Source: Limnobaculum allomyrinae (GTDB lineage Bacteria; Pseudomonadota; Gammaproteobacteria; Enterobacterales; Enterobacteriaceae). Taken from it: a stretch of DNA of 64,000 nt. Positions 62,982 to 64,000 of this stretch are shown here, piece after piece. Numbering within the stretch: the first letter of the stretch is position 1; every line of letters starts with the position of its first letter. The notes under the pieces are model-generated. The model saw only the letters and a list, made by a program, of their open reading frames with translations. It did no database searches and was not told the DNA's origin. Both the position numbers and the translations under genes were made by a program. Location: assembly GCF_016649425.1 (NCBI RefSeq), contig NZ_JADRCR010000002.1, positions 382,575-446,574 of the forward strand, in the 5' to 3' direction.

Positions 62982-64000
62982 TTATCCCATCACATTACCC
63001 AGCTGAAATATAGGGAGATAGATAGCAATAACTAATCCACCAACAATGATACCAAGTATCAACATTAATACCGGTTCCAAACGAGAGGAGAGGCTTTCTG
63101 CCTGACTTTCGGATTCTGCTTCATAGATACCAGCGAGTTTATCCAGCATTATATCTAACATTCCTGACTCTTCTCCAACGCGTATAAGCTGATAGCAAAG
63201 CGGTGGAAACAGAATCTGTTGGTGCAATGCTTTAAATAAGGGTGTTCCTTGTTCAATTAGTTTTATTGTTGTTATCAGTGCGTTCATAAAGTGAATGTTA
63301 CCTGAAGCGTTGGCTGCGGATTTTATTCCTGATGTGAGCGATATGCCGGCATGTTGAGTCATTGCCAGCGTACGGAATATTTTTGCCAGCGCGCTTATTC
63401 GCAGTAGTTTTCCACATAGTGGTAATCTTAATAATACTTTCTGTTCTTTTTCTTTCCAGCCAGCCTGCATTTTTAGTTTTTTGATGTAATAGCCGTACAA
63501 CAAAATGGGAAAGGCGCTGATAAAAATCCCGTAATCAATAATAACTTCTGACAACGAGAGAATAGATTGAGTAAACCAGGGTAGAGGCGCATTAAACGAA
63601 CGATAAATTTCGGCAAATGAGGGTAGAACAAAGATCAACATTAAGAGTGTAACGATGCTGGCAACGGTAAGAATAAACAGTGGATAACGTAATGCTTTAC
63701 GCACCTTTTTCTGCAATTTTAATAAGTTGTCCTGCTGTTCGGCGATTAAAAAGCAGCATTCATCCAGTCTGCCAGTGAGTTCACCAGTAGCAATCAACTC
63801 TCTGAATAGTGCAGGGAAAGCGTAGGCATGTTCATTTAATGCCAGCGAGAATGATTTCCCCTGAGAAATAGCCAGTTGCAACTCTTTTAACAGATAACGC
63901 CATGCCGGATGAGGATGCTCAGTGGCAATTAATAGCAGACAATTGGATAACGGTAATCCCGCCTGCAACATAGTGGCTAATTGGCGGGTAATTATTGAGA
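62982..64000 (-). CDS. hofC: Type IV pilus/type II secretion inner membrane platform protein HofC (partial)
   Basis: This T2SSF/PilC-family protein anchors the pilus assembly motor in the inner membrane. The window holds the C-terminal 330-340 residues; the frame stays open through 64000 with TRQLATMLQAGLPLSNCLLL, which is the conserved start of the first T2SSF domain, so the N-terminus lies outside. The second domain repeats the pattern (IFRTLAMTQHAGISLTSGI), and three membrane segments are visible. It follows the guaC-hofC neighbourhood of E. coli, but with the ytf operon in between. Confidence 0.93.
   Translation of the reverse strand, partial: SIITRQLATMLQAGLPLSNCLLLIATEHPHPAWRYLLKELQLAISQGKSFSLALNEHAYAFPALFRELIATGELTGRLDECCFLIAEQQDNLLKLQKKVRKALRYPLFILTVASIVTLLMLIFVLPSFAEIYRSFNAPLPWFTQSILSLSEVIIDYGIFISAFPILLYGYYIKKLKMQAGWKEKEQKVLLRLPLCGKLLRISALAKIFRTLAMTQHAGISLTSGIKSAANASGNIHFMNALITTIKLIEQGTPLFKALHQQILFPPLCYQLIRVGEESGMLDIMLDKLAGIYEAESESQAESLSSRLEPVLMLILGIIVGGLVIAIYLPIFQLGNVMG

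Overview
This window is chromosomal DNA of a member of the Enterobacterales. The division and cell-wall (dcw) cluster, the rluA-rapA-polB and thiBPQ blocks, leuABCD, ilvIH-cra and secM-secA-mutT-yacG-zapD-coaE-guaC-hofC all have E. coli-like proteins in an order close to E. coli. Moderate to low GC, AT-rich gaps and accessory genes unlike E. coli suggest a more distant family. Budviciaceae (Pragia, Budvicia, Limnobaculum) is my guess, but the window has no taxonomic marker I can verify.

Layout. 1-6336: the end of an unidentified gene, then rluA, rapA and polB, all on the minus strand, with a LexA-like box before polB. 6655-8100: a FrnE-like DsbA-family oxidoreductase and a HigBA-type toxin-antitoxin pair with a palindromic operator. 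8202-11673: thiB-thiP-thiQ under a TPP riboswitch. 11842-12558: a YqgA-like membrane protein. 12559-18305: an AT-rich accessory region with a microcin-like peptide and several flagellar regulators. 18306-24125: a sigma-28-family gene, then leuDCBA with leader peptide, attenuator and promoter. 24298-27184: cytochrome b562, cytochrome b561 and an acyl-CoA ligase. 27566-30975: ilvI, ilvH and cra. 31411-49373: mraZ to lpxC, starting at a promoter with MraZ boxes. 49385-57880: a DUF721/DciA-like gene, secM-secA, mutT, yacG-zapD-coaE, a prepilin peptidase and guaC. 58021-62641: the ytfQ-ytfR-ytfT-yjfF galactofuranose transporter. 62982-64000: hofC, cut by the window edge.

The most unusual part is 13850-19022. 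It holds a frameshifted sigma-54 activator, intact FlgN-like and FlgM-like genes, a ToxR/CadC-like membrane regulator broken by one in-frame amber codon with a small secreted partner, and an intact FliA/LafS-like sigma factor. No hook, basal-body, flagellin or motor gene is present. Order and orientation fit the regulatory genes of a second, lateral (Flag-2) flagellar locus after loss of every structural block. This could be a decaying scar or a retained sigma/anti-sigma circuit with new targets. A glycine-rich, GA-leader, microcin-like gene with codon use typical of strong expression lies just upstream with no immunity or export partner.

The rest is mostly housekeeping. The dcw operon makes and polymerises lipid II and assembles the divisome. 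lpxC starts lipid A synthesis, and secM senses secretion capacity to set secA translation. leu and ilv genes make branched-chain amino acids, and thiBPQ imports thiamine under feedback from TPP.
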